A DNA stretch of 12,161 nt from Pseudomonadota bacterium. GTDB taxonomy: Bacteria; Pseudomonadota; Alphaproteobacteria; Acetobacterales; Acetobacteraceae. Every line of letters starts with the position of its first letter. The stretch's first letter is position 1. Below the pieces are notes generated by a model, which did no database searches, had not been told where the DNA came from, and was given only the letters and a program-made list of their open reading frames with translations. This document shows, one piece after another, positions 1 through 6,543 of this stretch. The DNA lies in NCBI GenBank assembly GCA_021826485.1, contig JAKAZX010000076.1, forward strand, positions 1 through 12,161. The letters are read 5' to 3'. The position numbers and the translations under genes are program-made.

Positions 1-51
1 ACAGGCGGACGCGGGCCTTCTAGGGCCTTGGGGGGCGCACGGCAACCCGTT

Positions 52-363
52 TCAGCGGGCGAGGCCGGTGCGGGCCATTACCCTGCCGGTGCGCAGGTCC
101 AGGACCACCACGCGGTCGGGGCCGCCGCCCTGCAACTGCACCGCCAGCCGGTCGGACGCGGTGGCGACGCCGGCGATATGGGTGCCGGCGGGCTCGTCCA
201 GCGTCGCCGCGATCGCGGTGGTGGCGCCGGGGGTGGCCATGCGGTGGATCAGCGTCACCACGATCACCGTGACCCCGGCGATGATCAGCAGGCCCATCGC
301 CACCACCGCCGCCTTCAGCGCCGCCATCCCGCCACCGCCCATCCTGCCCCCCTGTGCCGCCAT
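52..363 (-). CDS. DUF6476 family small membrane-anchored protein
   Basis: A 103-residue protein of unknown function. After a Gly-rich N-terminus there is one hydrophobic segment (about residues 14-40, containing VVAMGLLIIAGVTVIVV), then a short soluble domain ending in VVVLDLRTGRVMARTGL. The layout of one membrane anchor, a small beta-rich tail and a DLRTGRV-type ending is what I know as DUF6476 of alphaproteobacteria, where the gene commonly lies back to back with an RluA-family synthase and near rpoH, as here. It is predicted to sit in the inner membrane. It diverges from rluA with only about 50 bp between the two starts, so promoters must be compact or overlapping. The start is uncertain: the ATG at 363 is the longest, but the in-frame ATG at 342 has a better G-rich ribosome-binding stretch just upstream (AGGGGGG about 4 nt away). 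Function not known; family call fairly sure. Confidence 0.72.
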   Translation of the reverse strand: MAAQGGRMGGGGMAALKAAVVAMGLLIIAGVTVIVVTLIHRMATPGATTAIAATLDEPAGTHIAGVATASDRLAVQLQGGGPDRVVVLDLRTGRVMARTGLAR

Positions 364-412
364 CGTCTGTCCGGCCCTCGCCGTTGCCGCTGTTCCGCGC
401 TACCCGCTTGGC

Positions 413-1390
413 ATGGACACGCCCCGCCTGCACCGGGTCGCCGCCGGGCCGGAGGCCGCCGGCCAGCGCACCGACCGATTCCTTGCCGACGCCATCGGCA
501 CATTGTCCCGCTCCCGGGTCAAGGCGCTGATGGAGGCGGGCCAGGTGCTGCGGGACGGGCTGGCGCTGCGCGAGCCGGCCGAGCCGGTGCGCGCCGGCGC
601 CGCCTATACCCTGACCGAACCGCCCCCCGCCCCGGCCACCCCGGCGCCGCAGCCGATGGCGCTGCCGATCCTGTACGAGGACGCCGACCTGCTGGTGCTG
701 GACAAGCCGGCCGGACTGGTCGTTCACCCCGCGCCGGGCAACGCGGACGGCACGCTGGTCAATGCGCTGCTGGCGCATTGCGGGGATGCGCTGCCAGGCA
801 TCGGCGGGGAACGGCGGCCGGGCATCGTCCACCGGCTGGACAAGGACACCAGCGGCGTCATGGTGGTCGCCAAGTCGCAGGCGGCGCTCGCCGCCTTGTC
901 CGCCGCCTTCGCGGCGCGCGACCTCGACCGCGCCTATCTGGCGCTGGTCTGGGGCGTGCCGGCGCCGGCCGCCGGCAGCATCGAGGGTGCGATCGGCCGC
1001 GACCCGCGGGAGCGCAAGCGCATGGCGGTGGTCGCGCGGGGCGGCAAGCCGGCGCTGACGCACTACCGCACCCGCGCCGCCCACGCGCCGGCGGCGTCCC
1101 TGCTGGAATGCAGGCTCGCCACCGGCCGCACCCATCAGATCCGCGTCCACCTCGCCAGCCGCGGCCATCCGGTGGTGGGTGACCCGGTCTATCTGCGGCG
1201 CATCCCCGCCGCCGCCCGCACCCTGCCGGAGGCGCTGCGCCGGACGCTGCTGGACTTCCCGCGGCAGGCGCTGCACGCGGCCCGGCTCGGCTTCGCCCAC
1301 CCCCGCACCGGCGCGCCGCTCAGCTTCGAAACGCCGCCGCCGGCGGACATGCAGGCACTGCTGGCGGCACTCGGCATGGCGCAAACTTAA
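413..1390 (+). CDS. RluA-family 23S rRNA pseudouridine synthase (RluC/RluD-like)
   Basis: A 325-residue enzyme that converts specific uridines of large-subunit rRNA to pseudouridine in the cytoplasm. Residues about 16-50 form an S4 RNA-binding domain (RTDRFLADAIGTLSRSRVKALMEAG). The catalytic domain follows, starting with LPILYEDADLLVLDKPAGLVVHP. The family signature HRLDKDTSG lies at residues 140-148, with the catalytic Asp at 143. The downstream RTHQIRVHLA motif and GHPVVGD complete the RluA fold. Length and the presence of an S4 domain fit RluD or RluC rather than the shorter RluA; which uridines it modifies cannot be decided. The reading frame stays open upstream to 68, but that part lies antisense to the DUF6476 gene and is not protein-like. 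The ATG at 413 directly precedes the conserved part and is chosen for that reason, although its ribosome-binding site is weak. Confidence 0.93.
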   Translation: MDTPRLHRVAAGPEAAGQRTDRFLADAIGTLSRSRVKALMEAGQVLRDGLALREPAEPVRAGAAYTLTEPPPAPATPAPQPMALPILYEDADLLVLDKPAGLVVHPAPGNADGTLVNALLAHCGDALPGIGGERRPGIVHRLDKDTSGVMVVAKSQAALAALSAAFAARDLDRAYLALVWGVPAPAAGSIEGAIGRDPRERKRMAVVARGGKPALTHYRTRAAHAPAASLLECRLATGRTHQIRVHLASRGHPVVGDPVYLRRIPAAARTLPEALRRTLLDFPRQALHAARLGFAHPRTGAPLSFETPPPADMQALLAALGMAQT

Positions 1391-1414
1391 TCCGGACTTC
1401 ATCGGTCCCCATTT
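1386..1414 (+). promoter_or_regulatory. possible heat-shock (sigma-32 type) promoter upstream of rpoH
   Basis: CCCCATTT at 1407-1414 matches the E. coli sigma-32 -10 consensus CCCCATNT exactly. A poor -35 candidate, CTTAATC (1386-1392), lies 14 nt upstream and overlaps the rluA stop codon. The box overlaps the -35 of the vegetative promoter candidate, so the two would exclude each other. Autoregulation of rpoH from a heat-shock promoter is known in Caulobacter, which makes the position suggestive. The weak -35 keeps confidence low. Confidence 0.28.
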
Positions 1415-1441
1415 GACGGCACTCCGCTACCGCCATATAAG
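1413..1441 (+). promoter_or_regulatory. vegetative (sigma-70 type) promoter for rpoH
   Basis: TTGACG at 1413-1418 and TATAAG at 1436-1441 are separated by exactly 17 bp, giving five of six matches to the consensus in each box. In a window this GC-rich such a pair is unlikely by chance, and it lies just after the rluA stop, facing rpoH. Transcription would start near 1448, leaving an untranslated leader of about 195 nt before the rpoH start at 1645. rpoH is therefore probably transcribed independently of rluA, with possible read-through. Confidence 0.62.
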
Positions 1442-1456
1442 GGGGTCGATCGAACC

Positions 1457-1477
1457 GGGGCGCGCTGGCTGCGCCCC
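1457..1477 (+). other. hairpin at the 5' end of the rpoH leader
   Basis: GGGGCGC (1457-1463) and GCGCCCC (1471-1477) form a perfect 7-bp GC-only stem around a 7-nt loop. It begins about 10 nt after the predicted transcription start. No U-tract follows, so it is not an intrinsic terminator. It may protect the messenger end or take part in leader folding. Short perfect stems are common in such GC-rich DNA, so the role is inference. Confidence 0.35.
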
Positions 1478-1552
1478 AACCTGACGGATCGGCGCTGGGT
1501 CGCCTTGCCTCTGGGGCCGTCGCCCGTTCCGCGCACTGTCATCCCGCACGTC

Positions 1553-1575
1553 CCGCCCCGTTTCAGGAGGGGCGG
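1553..1575 (+). promoter_or_regulatory. leader hairpin covering a strong Shine-Dalgarno, ahead of a 36-codon upstream ORF overlapping rpoH
   Basis: CCGCCCC (1553-1559) pairs perfectly with GGGGCGG (1569-1575) around a 9-nt loop. The stem and loop contain AGGAGG (1565-1570), the best Shine-Dalgarno sequence in the leader. Seven bases further on, GTG at 1577 opens a 36-codon frame ending at 1687, which overlaps the rpoH start (1645) by 43 nt in another frame. The arrangement resembles a translational switch, either a thermosensor or an attenuating upstream ORF, for the heat-shock sigma factor. The peptide is Arg/Pro-rich with no recognisable domain. That it is translated is unproven. Confidence 0.3.
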
Positions 1576-1644
1576 CGTGAAACCGGCCGGCCGCATGCGC
1601 CGTAGAGGGCATGTCGTCCGTCGAGCCGACGAAAGGATCCTGCC

Positions 1645-2553
1645 GTGGCCTCTGCCGTCATCAATGTCGCCCCCGAAGGGAACCTGACGCGGTACCTTCA
1701 GGAAATCCGCAAGTTCCCGATGCTGACGGCCGAGGAGGAGCTGGAGCTCTCCCGCCGCTGGCGCGACAACCAGGATATGGACGCCGCCCACAAGCTGGTC
1801 ACCTCGCATCTGCGCCTCGTCGCCAAGATCGCCATGGGCTATCGCGGCTACGGCCTGCCGGTCGGCGAGCTGATCAGCGAGGGCAACGTGGGCATGATGC
1901 AGGCGGTCAAGCGGTTCGATCCGGACCGCGGCTTCCGCCTTGCCACCTATGCCATGTGGTGGATCAGGGCGGCGATCCAGGAATACATCCTGCACTCCTG
2001 GTCGCTGGTGAAGATGGGCACCACCGCCGCACAGAAGAAGCTGTTCTTCAACCTGCGCCGGCTGAAGGGCCAGATGCAGGCGATCGACGACGGCGACCTG
2101 CAGCCCGAACAGGTGGCCAAGATCGCCCACGCGCTGGACGTGCCCGAACAGGACGTGATCAGCATGAACCGGCGCCTGACCGCGCCCGATCACAGCCTGA
2201 ACGCTCCCGTGCGCAGCGACAGCGAGGGCGAGTGGCAGGACTGGCTGGTGGATGAGACGGAAAGCCAGGAAACCGCCATCGCCGAGCGCGAGGAACTGAC
2301 CGGGCGCAAGGCGCTGCTGAACGGCGCGCTGAAGACGCTGAACGAGCGCGAGCGGCACATCCTGATCGAGCGGCGGCTGAAGGACAATCCGACGACGCTG
2401 GAAGACCTGTCGCAGCAATACGGCATCTCGCGCGAGCGGGTGCGCCAGATCGAGGTGCGAGCGTTCGAGAAGCTGCAGAAGGCGATGCACGCCCAGGTCG
2501 CCGAACGGCGGCGGGCGGCGGCGCAGGCCGGCCAGGCGCACGCGGCGGCCTGA
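1645..2553 (+). CDS. rpoH: RNA polymerase heat-shock sigma factor RpoH (sigma-32)
   Basis: A 302-residue sigma factor that directs RNA polymerase to heat-shock genes (chaperones and proteases). Region 1.2 starts at NLTRYLQEIRKFPMLTAEEE. Region 2 has RLVAKIAMGYRGYGLPVGEL, EGNVGMMQAVKRFDPDRGF and the -10-recognition stretch ATYAMWWIRAAIQEYILHSW. It is followed by the RpoH box QKKLFFNLRR at about residues 130-139, which separates RpoH from other group 2/3 sigma factors. Region 4 ends in a helix-turn-helix, LEDLSQQYGISRERVRQIEV. Length is typical for the family. Translation starts at GTG 1645, with GAAAGGA (1631-1637) about 7 nt upstream; no in-frame ATG gives the conserved N-terminus. A vegetative promoter, a structured leader of about 195 nt and a possible sigma-32 box lie upstream, so control is likely both transcriptional and translational. 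Alphaproteobacteria often carry more than one RpoH; whether this is the main copy cannot be told. Confidence 0.97.
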   Translation: MASAVINVAPEGNLTRYLQEIRKFPMLTAEEELELSRRWRDNQDMDAAHKLVTSHLRLVAKIAMGYRGYGLPVGELISEGNVGMMQAVKRFDPDRGFRLATYAMWWIRAAIQEYILHSWSLVKMGTTAAQKKLFFNLRRLKGQMQAIDDGDLQPEQVAKIAHALDVPEQDVISMNRRLTAPDHSLNAPVRSDSEGEWQDWLVDETESQETAIAEREELTGRKALLNGALKTLNERERHILIERRLKDNPTTLEDLSQQYGISRERVRQIEVRAFEKLQKAMHAQVAERRRAAAQAGQAHAAA

Positions 2554-2565
2554 GGCCGGCGGCTC

Positions 2566-2605
2566 CCGACCCGCCCGGCGCGGGGTATCGCCGGGCGAGG
2601 GTCGG
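2566..2605. terminator. strong stem-loop between convergent rpoH and the exported-protein gene
   Basis: The outer stem CCGACCC (2566-2572) / GGGTCGG (2599-2605) and the inner stem GCCCGGCG (2573-2580) / CGCCGGGC (2589-2596) give 15 bp, interrupted by a 2-nt bulge (GA, 2597-2598), around an 8-nt loop. It starts 13 nt after the rpoH stop and ends 13 nt before the stop of the opposing gene, the classic place for a shared terminator. Only a two-base T-run follows, so it is either a weak intrinsic terminator or a 3'-end stabilising structure. Confidence 0.6.
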
Positions 2606-2617
2606 TTGCCTCGGCCG

Positions 2618-3010
2618 CTAGCCGCCGGCAGGGGCCAGCACGGTGCCGGCGGTCGAACTCGGCAGTGCCGCGCTCGGATGCGACATCGCCGTATTGATGA
2701 AGTATTCGGCCTGCGACCAGTTGCCTTCCTGCACGGCGACACGGGCGTCGCCGAATTCACGGATCACCCGCGGCTCGCCGGGCAGGCGCCGGGCGGCGCG
2801 GTATTCGTACGGGGTCGGCGGCTCCAGCAGCAGGTTTTCCGCCTGGGCGATGTCGCTCAGCGCGGTCGTCCCGTCATGCTGCTGCACCGCGCCGAGGGCC
2901 TGCGTCAGATAGTAGTCGGGCGTGGTGTGGTCCATGGACTGCTGGGCGACGGCGGGCAGGGCGAAAGCCAATCCCATGAGTGCCGCCGAGGCGAAAAGCG
3001 TCGTGCGCAT
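2618..3010 (-). CDS. small exported hypothetical protein with TPR-like helices
   Basis: A 130-residue protein of unknown function. It begins with a signal peptide: MRTTLFASAALMGLAFALPAVAQQ has a basic start, a hydrophobic core and an AVA-Q type cleavage site near residue 22-23. The mature part (about 108 residues) contains two helical stretches, YYLTQALGAVQQHDGTTAL and ARVAVQEGNWSQAEYFINTA, with the aromatic/Ala spacing of tetratricopeptide-like helix pairs. Such helices usually bind other proteins, but the repeats are too degenerate for a firm family call. The frame extends upstream to 3067, but the ATG at 3010 is preceded by a good ribosome-binding site (GGAGAAGG about 3 nt away) and opens the signal peptide. 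It is probably periplasmic, as there is no lipobox Cys. Its promoter should lie in the AT-rich region to its right. Confidence 0.72.
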   Translation of the reverse strand: MRTTLFASAALMGLAFALPAVAQQSMDHTTPDYYLTQALGAVQQHDGTTALSDIAQAENLLLEPPTPYEYRAARRLPGEPRVIREFGDARVAVQEGNWSQAEYFINTAMSHPSAALPSSTAGTVLAPAGG

Positions 3011-3333
3011 TTGCCTTCTCCTACCGGAATCGCGCCCGCGGCGTGCCCACGGGGCAATGGAATACATGGGAAACTCGGCCAGTTCCGGCTAGCTGGTTGA
3101 CAAACGAATTTTGGAATGCGAGAACTGCGTCCCAGTCTCGCTTCGCGGTACGTTACTATACTTCTGTTCATGGATTGCGCGGTGACTTGGCGGTTAATCC
3201 GGCAACTCTCTATAACGTGATTTAGATTCTTATAGTGTTTAACTTGTCATTTACGCGCCATAATGCGGACACACGGCTCGCGCCGTGAACATCGCTCGGC
3301 GATCGACCGGCAGCCGTTGCGGCGCGTGGTTGT
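3011..3333. other. AT-rich gene-free region with several promoter-like sequences
   Basis: No protein-like reading frame covers this 323-bp gap. The part 3091-3270 is only about 46% GC by hand count, far below its surroundings. It contains a perfect TTGACA (3097-3102) with no good -10 partner, TATACT (3157-3162), the pair TTGGCG (3187-3192) / TATAAC (3211-3216) with an 18-bp spacer on the + strand, and TATAAG on the - strand (3234 down to 3229). Promoters for the exported-protein gene are expected here on the - strand, yet the best pair faces the other way, into the 3' end of the MFS gene. A short unannotated RNA or a foreign or regulatory segment is possible, but nothing decides it. Confidence 0.4.
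3272..3287. terminator. possible terminator hairpin downstream of the MFS gene
   Basis: CACGGC (3272-3277) and GCCGTG (3282-3287) form a 6-bp stem with a TCGC loop, about 47 nt beyond the MFS stop codon on the - strand. No T-run follows on either strand. It may be the operon end or the end of a + strand transcript starting near 3223, or it may be chance. Confidence 0.25.
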
Positions 3334-4575
3334 TCAGTCGGCCGGCTCTGCCTCCGCCGCCCGGCCCGTCAGCGCGGCGGCGGCGGTCAGGCTGGGGCCG
3401 AGCGACATGATCAGGCCGGCCGCGATGGCCGTGGCGGCGGCGAACAGATCGAGCGCGAGCAGATAATTGCCGGTGCGGTCGTGCAGCATCCCCGCGATCA
3501 GCGGGCCGAGTGCCGCGCCGGCGGTGAAGGCGGAAATGCCCCAGCCATAGATCTGCGCGTAATGGCGCAGGCCGAACAGGCGGCTGACCAGGAAGGCCAG
3601 CAGATCGACCTCCGCCCCCGCGCACAGGCCCATCAGCAGGATCGCCACCCAGGGCGCGATGCCGCTGGCCAGCAGCAGGCTGGACGCGGTCGCCAGCAGC
3701 ACGAAGGCGCCGCCCACCAGCGCCGGCGGCAATCGGTCCATCAGGAAGCCGAGCGTCAGCCGCCCGACGATGATCGCGTAGCCGAGGGTCGAGAGCGTGC
3801 GCGCCGCCTGCCCCGGCGTGGCGCCGCGATCGAGCAGCAGCGGCGCGCCATGCACGATCAGCCCGGCCACCGCGATGGAGATCAGCACGAAGGCGATGAA
3901 GAGGCGCCAGAACTGCGAACTGCGCAGGGCCGCAGCGGGGGCGATGCCGGGCAGCAGCGCCGCCTGCTTGGGCGTGTCCCCTTCCCGCCCGTGCAGCAGC
4001 GCGTAGGTGACGGGCATGCCCAGCAGCAGCACCACCGCGGCCAGCACGCGATAGGCGTCGCGCCAGCCCAGCGTTGCCACGATCGCCGTCACCAGCAGCG
4101 GCGACAGGATGGCGGCGACGCCGGTGCCGCACAGCATGATGCCCAGCGCCAGGCCGCGGTTGCGCTGGAACCAGCCGGCCACCACCCGCGTCCAGACGAT
4201 CGGCGAGGTACCACCGCCGAGCAGCGCCAGCACCAGCCAGGCAGCGTCGAAGAGCCAGGCATTCGGCCCGACCATCGACACCAGCAGGAAGCCGACCACC
4301 AGCCCCAGTTGCGACAGCAGCGCCACCGGCCGCGGGCCGAAACGGTCGATCAGGCGGCCGACGAACGGTGCGACCAGCACCGTGCCGATCTCCAGCGCGA
4401 ACACGCCGCCGGAAATCTCCCCCCGGCTCCAGTGGAATGTGGCGCCGAGCGGGCGGACGAACTGGCCGAAGGAATAGAACGGCAGGCCGGTGACGCCGAG
4501 GCCGACGCCGAGCGACGCGGCCAGCAGCGGCGGCCAGCCCCGCGCGAACTCCGAAACCCGGCCAGCTTGCGGCAT
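3334..4575 (-). CDS. MFS transporter (12-helix, monocarboxylate / organic-acid type)
   Basis: A 413-residue inner-membrane carrier of the major facilitator superfamily. About twelve hydrophobic segments can be followed, beginning with LLAASLGVGLGVTGLPFYSF and ending with LALDLFAAATAIAAGLIMSL. The loop between helices 2 and 3 carries the MFS signature as GRLIDRFGPRPVAL, and the matching half-site GRLTLGFLMDRLPP lies between helices 8 and 9. The charged middle loop (HGREGDTPKQ) separates the two six-helix bundles. The style, especially FGQFVRPLGATFHWSRGEIS near the start, resembles carriers of organic acids (oxalate/formate or monocarboxylate type). The ATG at 4575 lies 2 bp after the stop of the upstream racemase-fold gene, so translation is probably coupled; the longer frame upstream is only overlap. 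It is the last gene of the catabolic operon and presumably imports the substrate. The actual substrate is unknown. Confidence 0.88.
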   Translation of the reverse strand: MPQAGRVSEFARGWPPLLAASLGVGLGVTGLPFYSFGQFVRPLGATFHWSRGEISGGVFALEIGTVLVAPFVGRLIDRFGPRPVALLSQLGLVVGFLLVSMVGPNAWLFDAAWLVLALLGGGTSPIVWTRVVAGWFQRNRGLALGIMLCGTGVAAILSPLLVTAIVATLGWRDAYRVLAAVVLLLGMPVTYALLHGREGDTPKQAALLPGIAPAAALRSSQFWRLFIAFVLISIAVAGLIVHGAPLLLDRGATPGQAARTLSTLGYAIIVGRLTLGFLMDRLPPALVGGAFVLLATASSLLLASGIAPWVAILLMGLCAGAEVDLLAFLVSRLFGLRHYAQIYGWGISAFTAGAALGPLIAGMLHDRTGNYLLALDLFAAATAIAAGLIMSLGPSLTAAAALTGRAAEAEPAD

Positions 4576-4577
4576 GA

Positions 4578-5324
4578 TCAGAAGTGCTCCAGCAGGCGGC
4601 CGAAGCCCGCGCGCTGGTCCATGATGCCGTTGGCGCGCAGCGCATGCCAGTACGTCGCCGTGTTGATCGCCACAACCGGCTTGCCGAGCCACAATTCGGC
4701 CGCGGCGGCAAGGCGCACCATGCTGAGATTGGTGCCCACCTGCACGATCGCCTCCACATCGGTGCCGTCCAGCTCGCCGATCACCTGGCGCAGCGTGTCC
4801 GGCGTCACCTCCGCGATCGCGGTCCAGCTCGGGCAGCGCAGGCAGCGGTCGCGCACCACCGCGAATCCGGCCTCGGTGAAGTAGCGCGCGACATGCGCGT
4901 TGGCGGCAGGGAAATACGGCGACAGCACCGCGATCCGTCGCACCCCGCCATAGGCGCGCAGCGCCGCCGTGCAGGCGTGGGAGCCGATGCTGATGCCGCA
5001 GCCCGCCGCCTGCTCGACCTCCGCCTGGAAGCGGTCGGCGCCGGCCAAGCCGCCGATGAAGGTCACGGCGGACATGCCCATGACGAGATAGTCGGGCGCA
5101 CAGGTGACGATGCTGCGGATCGCCTCCTGCACGTTGGCGCCGATCAGCTCCACCCCGGCCATGAAGGTCGCGTCGCTGATCGCCTGCGCGTTCGGCGTGA
5201 AGATGCGGCTGTAATGGTTGGTCACGCCGGCCGGACGCATGTCGTCGAAATCCGGCTGCACGACGGTATTGGTGGACGGGCCGAGCACGCCGAACTTGCG
5301 CCGCCAGCCGAGCACGTCCGTCAT
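4578..5324 (-). CDS. Asp/Glu racemase superfamily enzyme (maleate cis-trans isomerase / arylmalonate decarboxylase-like)
   Basis: A 248-residue cytoplasmic enzyme of the Asp/Glu racemase fold, closest in layout to maleate isomerase (MaiA/NicE) and arylmalonate decarboxylase: KFGVLGPSTNTVVQPDF at the start, PDYLVMGMSAVTFIGG (residues 77-92) in the first catalytic loop, VRRIAVLSPYFPAANAHVARYF in the middle, and VEAIVQVGTNLSMVRL (190-205) in the second. Maleate isomerase uses one Cys in each loop; here the aligned residues are Met84 or Ser85 and Gly197, so the usual Cys-pair chemistry should be impossible. The first loop looks more like the oxyanion-hole loop of arylmalonate decarboxylase, but its catalytic Cys would also be missing. 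It may belong to a Cys-less subfamily with other chemistry. ATG 5324 is chosen, with GGAGGGGG upstream; a TTG at 5357 would overlap the preceding gene. It lies 25 bp after the monooxygenase gene and 2 bp before the MFS gene. Confidence 0.8.
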   Translation of the reverse strand: MTDVLGWRRKFGVLGPSTNTVVQPDFDDMRPAGVTNHYSRIFTPNAQAISDATFMAGVELIGANVQEAIRSIVTCAPDYLVMGMSAVTFIGGLAGADRFQAEVEQAAGCGISIGSHACTAALRAYGGVRRIAVLSPYFPAANAHVARYFTEAGFAVVRDRCLRCPSWTAIAEVTPDTLRQVIGELDGTDVEAIVQVGTNLSMVRLAAAAELWLGKPVVAINTATYWHALRANGIMDQRAGFGRLLEHF

Positions 5325-5349
5325 CGCCGTTCCCCCTCCCGCCGGTGCA

Positions 5350-6543
5350 TCAGGCAATCTCCTGCTCGCGCGCGACCGAGCGGTACATCGACTGGCGCAG
5401 CAGATAGTCGCGGCGGCGGGCGGGGTCCGACGCCGCCAGCCGCAATTCGCTCTCCATGCTGTCCAGCCCGTCTTCCTTCGACATCTCCATCGCCCGCTTG
5501 TTGCGGATGCTCTGGGCCTGGATGAATTCCTGCATCACCGTCCGCCGCTGGCGTTCGTAGCGGCCGAGCAGCGCCGCCGCATCGCCGACGCCGCGCAGGA
5601 TCGCCGCCAGCTTGTCTGCGAGGTTGCGGATGTCGTGCAGCGCCGCGTTCATGCCGAACCCGCCGAGCGGATTGTTGAGATGCGCGGCATCCCCGGCCAG
5701 GATGATCCGGCCGACGACATAGCGCTGCGCGACGCGCTGGTGCACGCGATAGATCGTGCGATGCAGCGTGGTGATCGCCGCCGGCCGGCCCAGCAGCCCG
5801 GCGAACACCCCGTCCTTGCGCGCATCCGACAGCAGCTCCGCGTCGGGCGCATCGATCGACGCGGGCACCAGCACGCGCCACGCGGTCGGCGCGCGCAGCA
5901 GCACCAGCCATTCGTCCGGATCGGCCATGTAGTTGACATTGCAGATGCCGGGCAGGTCGCGCTCCAGCGGTGCCTCGGTCGAGAGGCAGAGGAACTTCTC
6001 CTCGTACGTGAACCCGTCGAATGCCACACCGAGCGCGCGGCGCAGCACCGAATTGGCGCCGTCGCAGGCAATGACATAGCGGGCGCGCAGGTCGATGTCG
6101 CCCGCGTCGGTCGCGACATGCACCGTCACCGCATCCGCCGCATCGGTCGCACCCGTCACGCGATGACCCAGCCGCAGCCGGTCGCCCAGCCGCCGCGCGC
6201 CCGCACCGGTGAGTTTCCACTGCTCGCATTGCAGCCGGTACGGATGCGCCGACATGTCGGCCAGTTCGCTCAGATCGAACGCGATGCACGCGCCCGTCCG
6301 CCGGTTGATGAACCGGTATTCCGGAGCGCGCAGGCCCATCCGGTCCAGCTCCTTGCCGATCCCGAGCATGTCGAGATAGTCGAGCGTCGGGGCATGCAGC
6401 GTGGAGGCGCGCAGATCGGTCGCGAGATCCGCGCCCGCTTCCAGCACCAGCACGTCGATGCCGCGCGACATCAGATCGAGCCCGGCGACGATGCCGGCCG
6501 GGCCGCCACCGACGATGATGATATCCGCATGCAGGTCCGTCAT
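5350..6543 (-). CDS. FAD-dependent aromatic-type monooxygenase
   Basis: A 397-residue class A flavoprotein hydroxylase, which adds one oxygen atom to an aromatic or heteroaromatic ring using NAD(P)H and O2. The N-terminal Rossmann motif is IIIVGGGPAGIVAGL (GxGxxG at residues 12-17) with the following acidic strand end VLVLEAG. The DG motif that contacts both FAD and NAD(P)H is VIACDGANSVLRR (Asp161-Gly162). The third FAD motif is LAGDAAHLNNPLGGFGMNAA (Gly284-Asp285), in which LNNPLGG replaces the more usual MxPxGG. These define the FAD_binding_3 (PheA/TfdB) family. ATG 6543 starts the conserved nucleotide-binding strand; the open frame further right is antisense to the deacetylase-like gene. 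It is the first gene of an operon with the racemase-fold enzyme and the MFS carrier. Substrate unknown; a hydroxylase beside a maleate-isomerase-like enzyme recalls N-heterocycle degradation. Confidence 0.88.
   Translation of the reverse strand: MTDLHADIIIVGGGPAGIVAGLDLMSRGIDVLVLEAGADLATDLRASTLHAPTLDYLDMLGIGKELDRMGLRAPEYRFINRRTGACIAFDLSELADMSAHPYRLQCEQWKLTGAGARRLGDRLRLGHRVTGATDAADAVTVHVATDAGDIDLRARYVIACDGANSVLRRALGVAFDGFTYEEKFLCLSTEAPLERDLPGICNVNYMADPDEWLVLLRAPTAWRVLVPASIDAPDAELLSDARKDGVFAGLLGRPAAITTLHRTIYRVHQRVAQRYVVGRIILAGDAAHLNNPLGGFGMNAALHDIRNLADKLAAILRGVGDAAALLGRYERQRRTVMQEFIQAQSIRNKRAMEMSKEDGLDSMESELRLAASDPARRRDYLLRQSMYRSVAREQEIA

Noticed and set aside
1..51. Possible 3' end of a + strand gene stopping at TAG 21-23
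   Set aside because: Only six codons are inside the window, too few to judge; a convergent neighbour of the DUF6476 gene is plausible but unsupported.
20..1402. A 460-codon open frame on the - strand opposite rluA
   Set aside because: Low-complexity Arg/Gly/Ala/His sequence without domain features, lying antisense to a clearly recognisable RluA-family enzyme. Long antisense frames are expected at this GC content.
2980..3225. An 81-codon + strand ORF across the exported-protein start and the AT-rich gap
   Set aside because: Half of it is antisense to the signal-peptide gene, it has no ribosome-binding site and the sequence is not protein-like.
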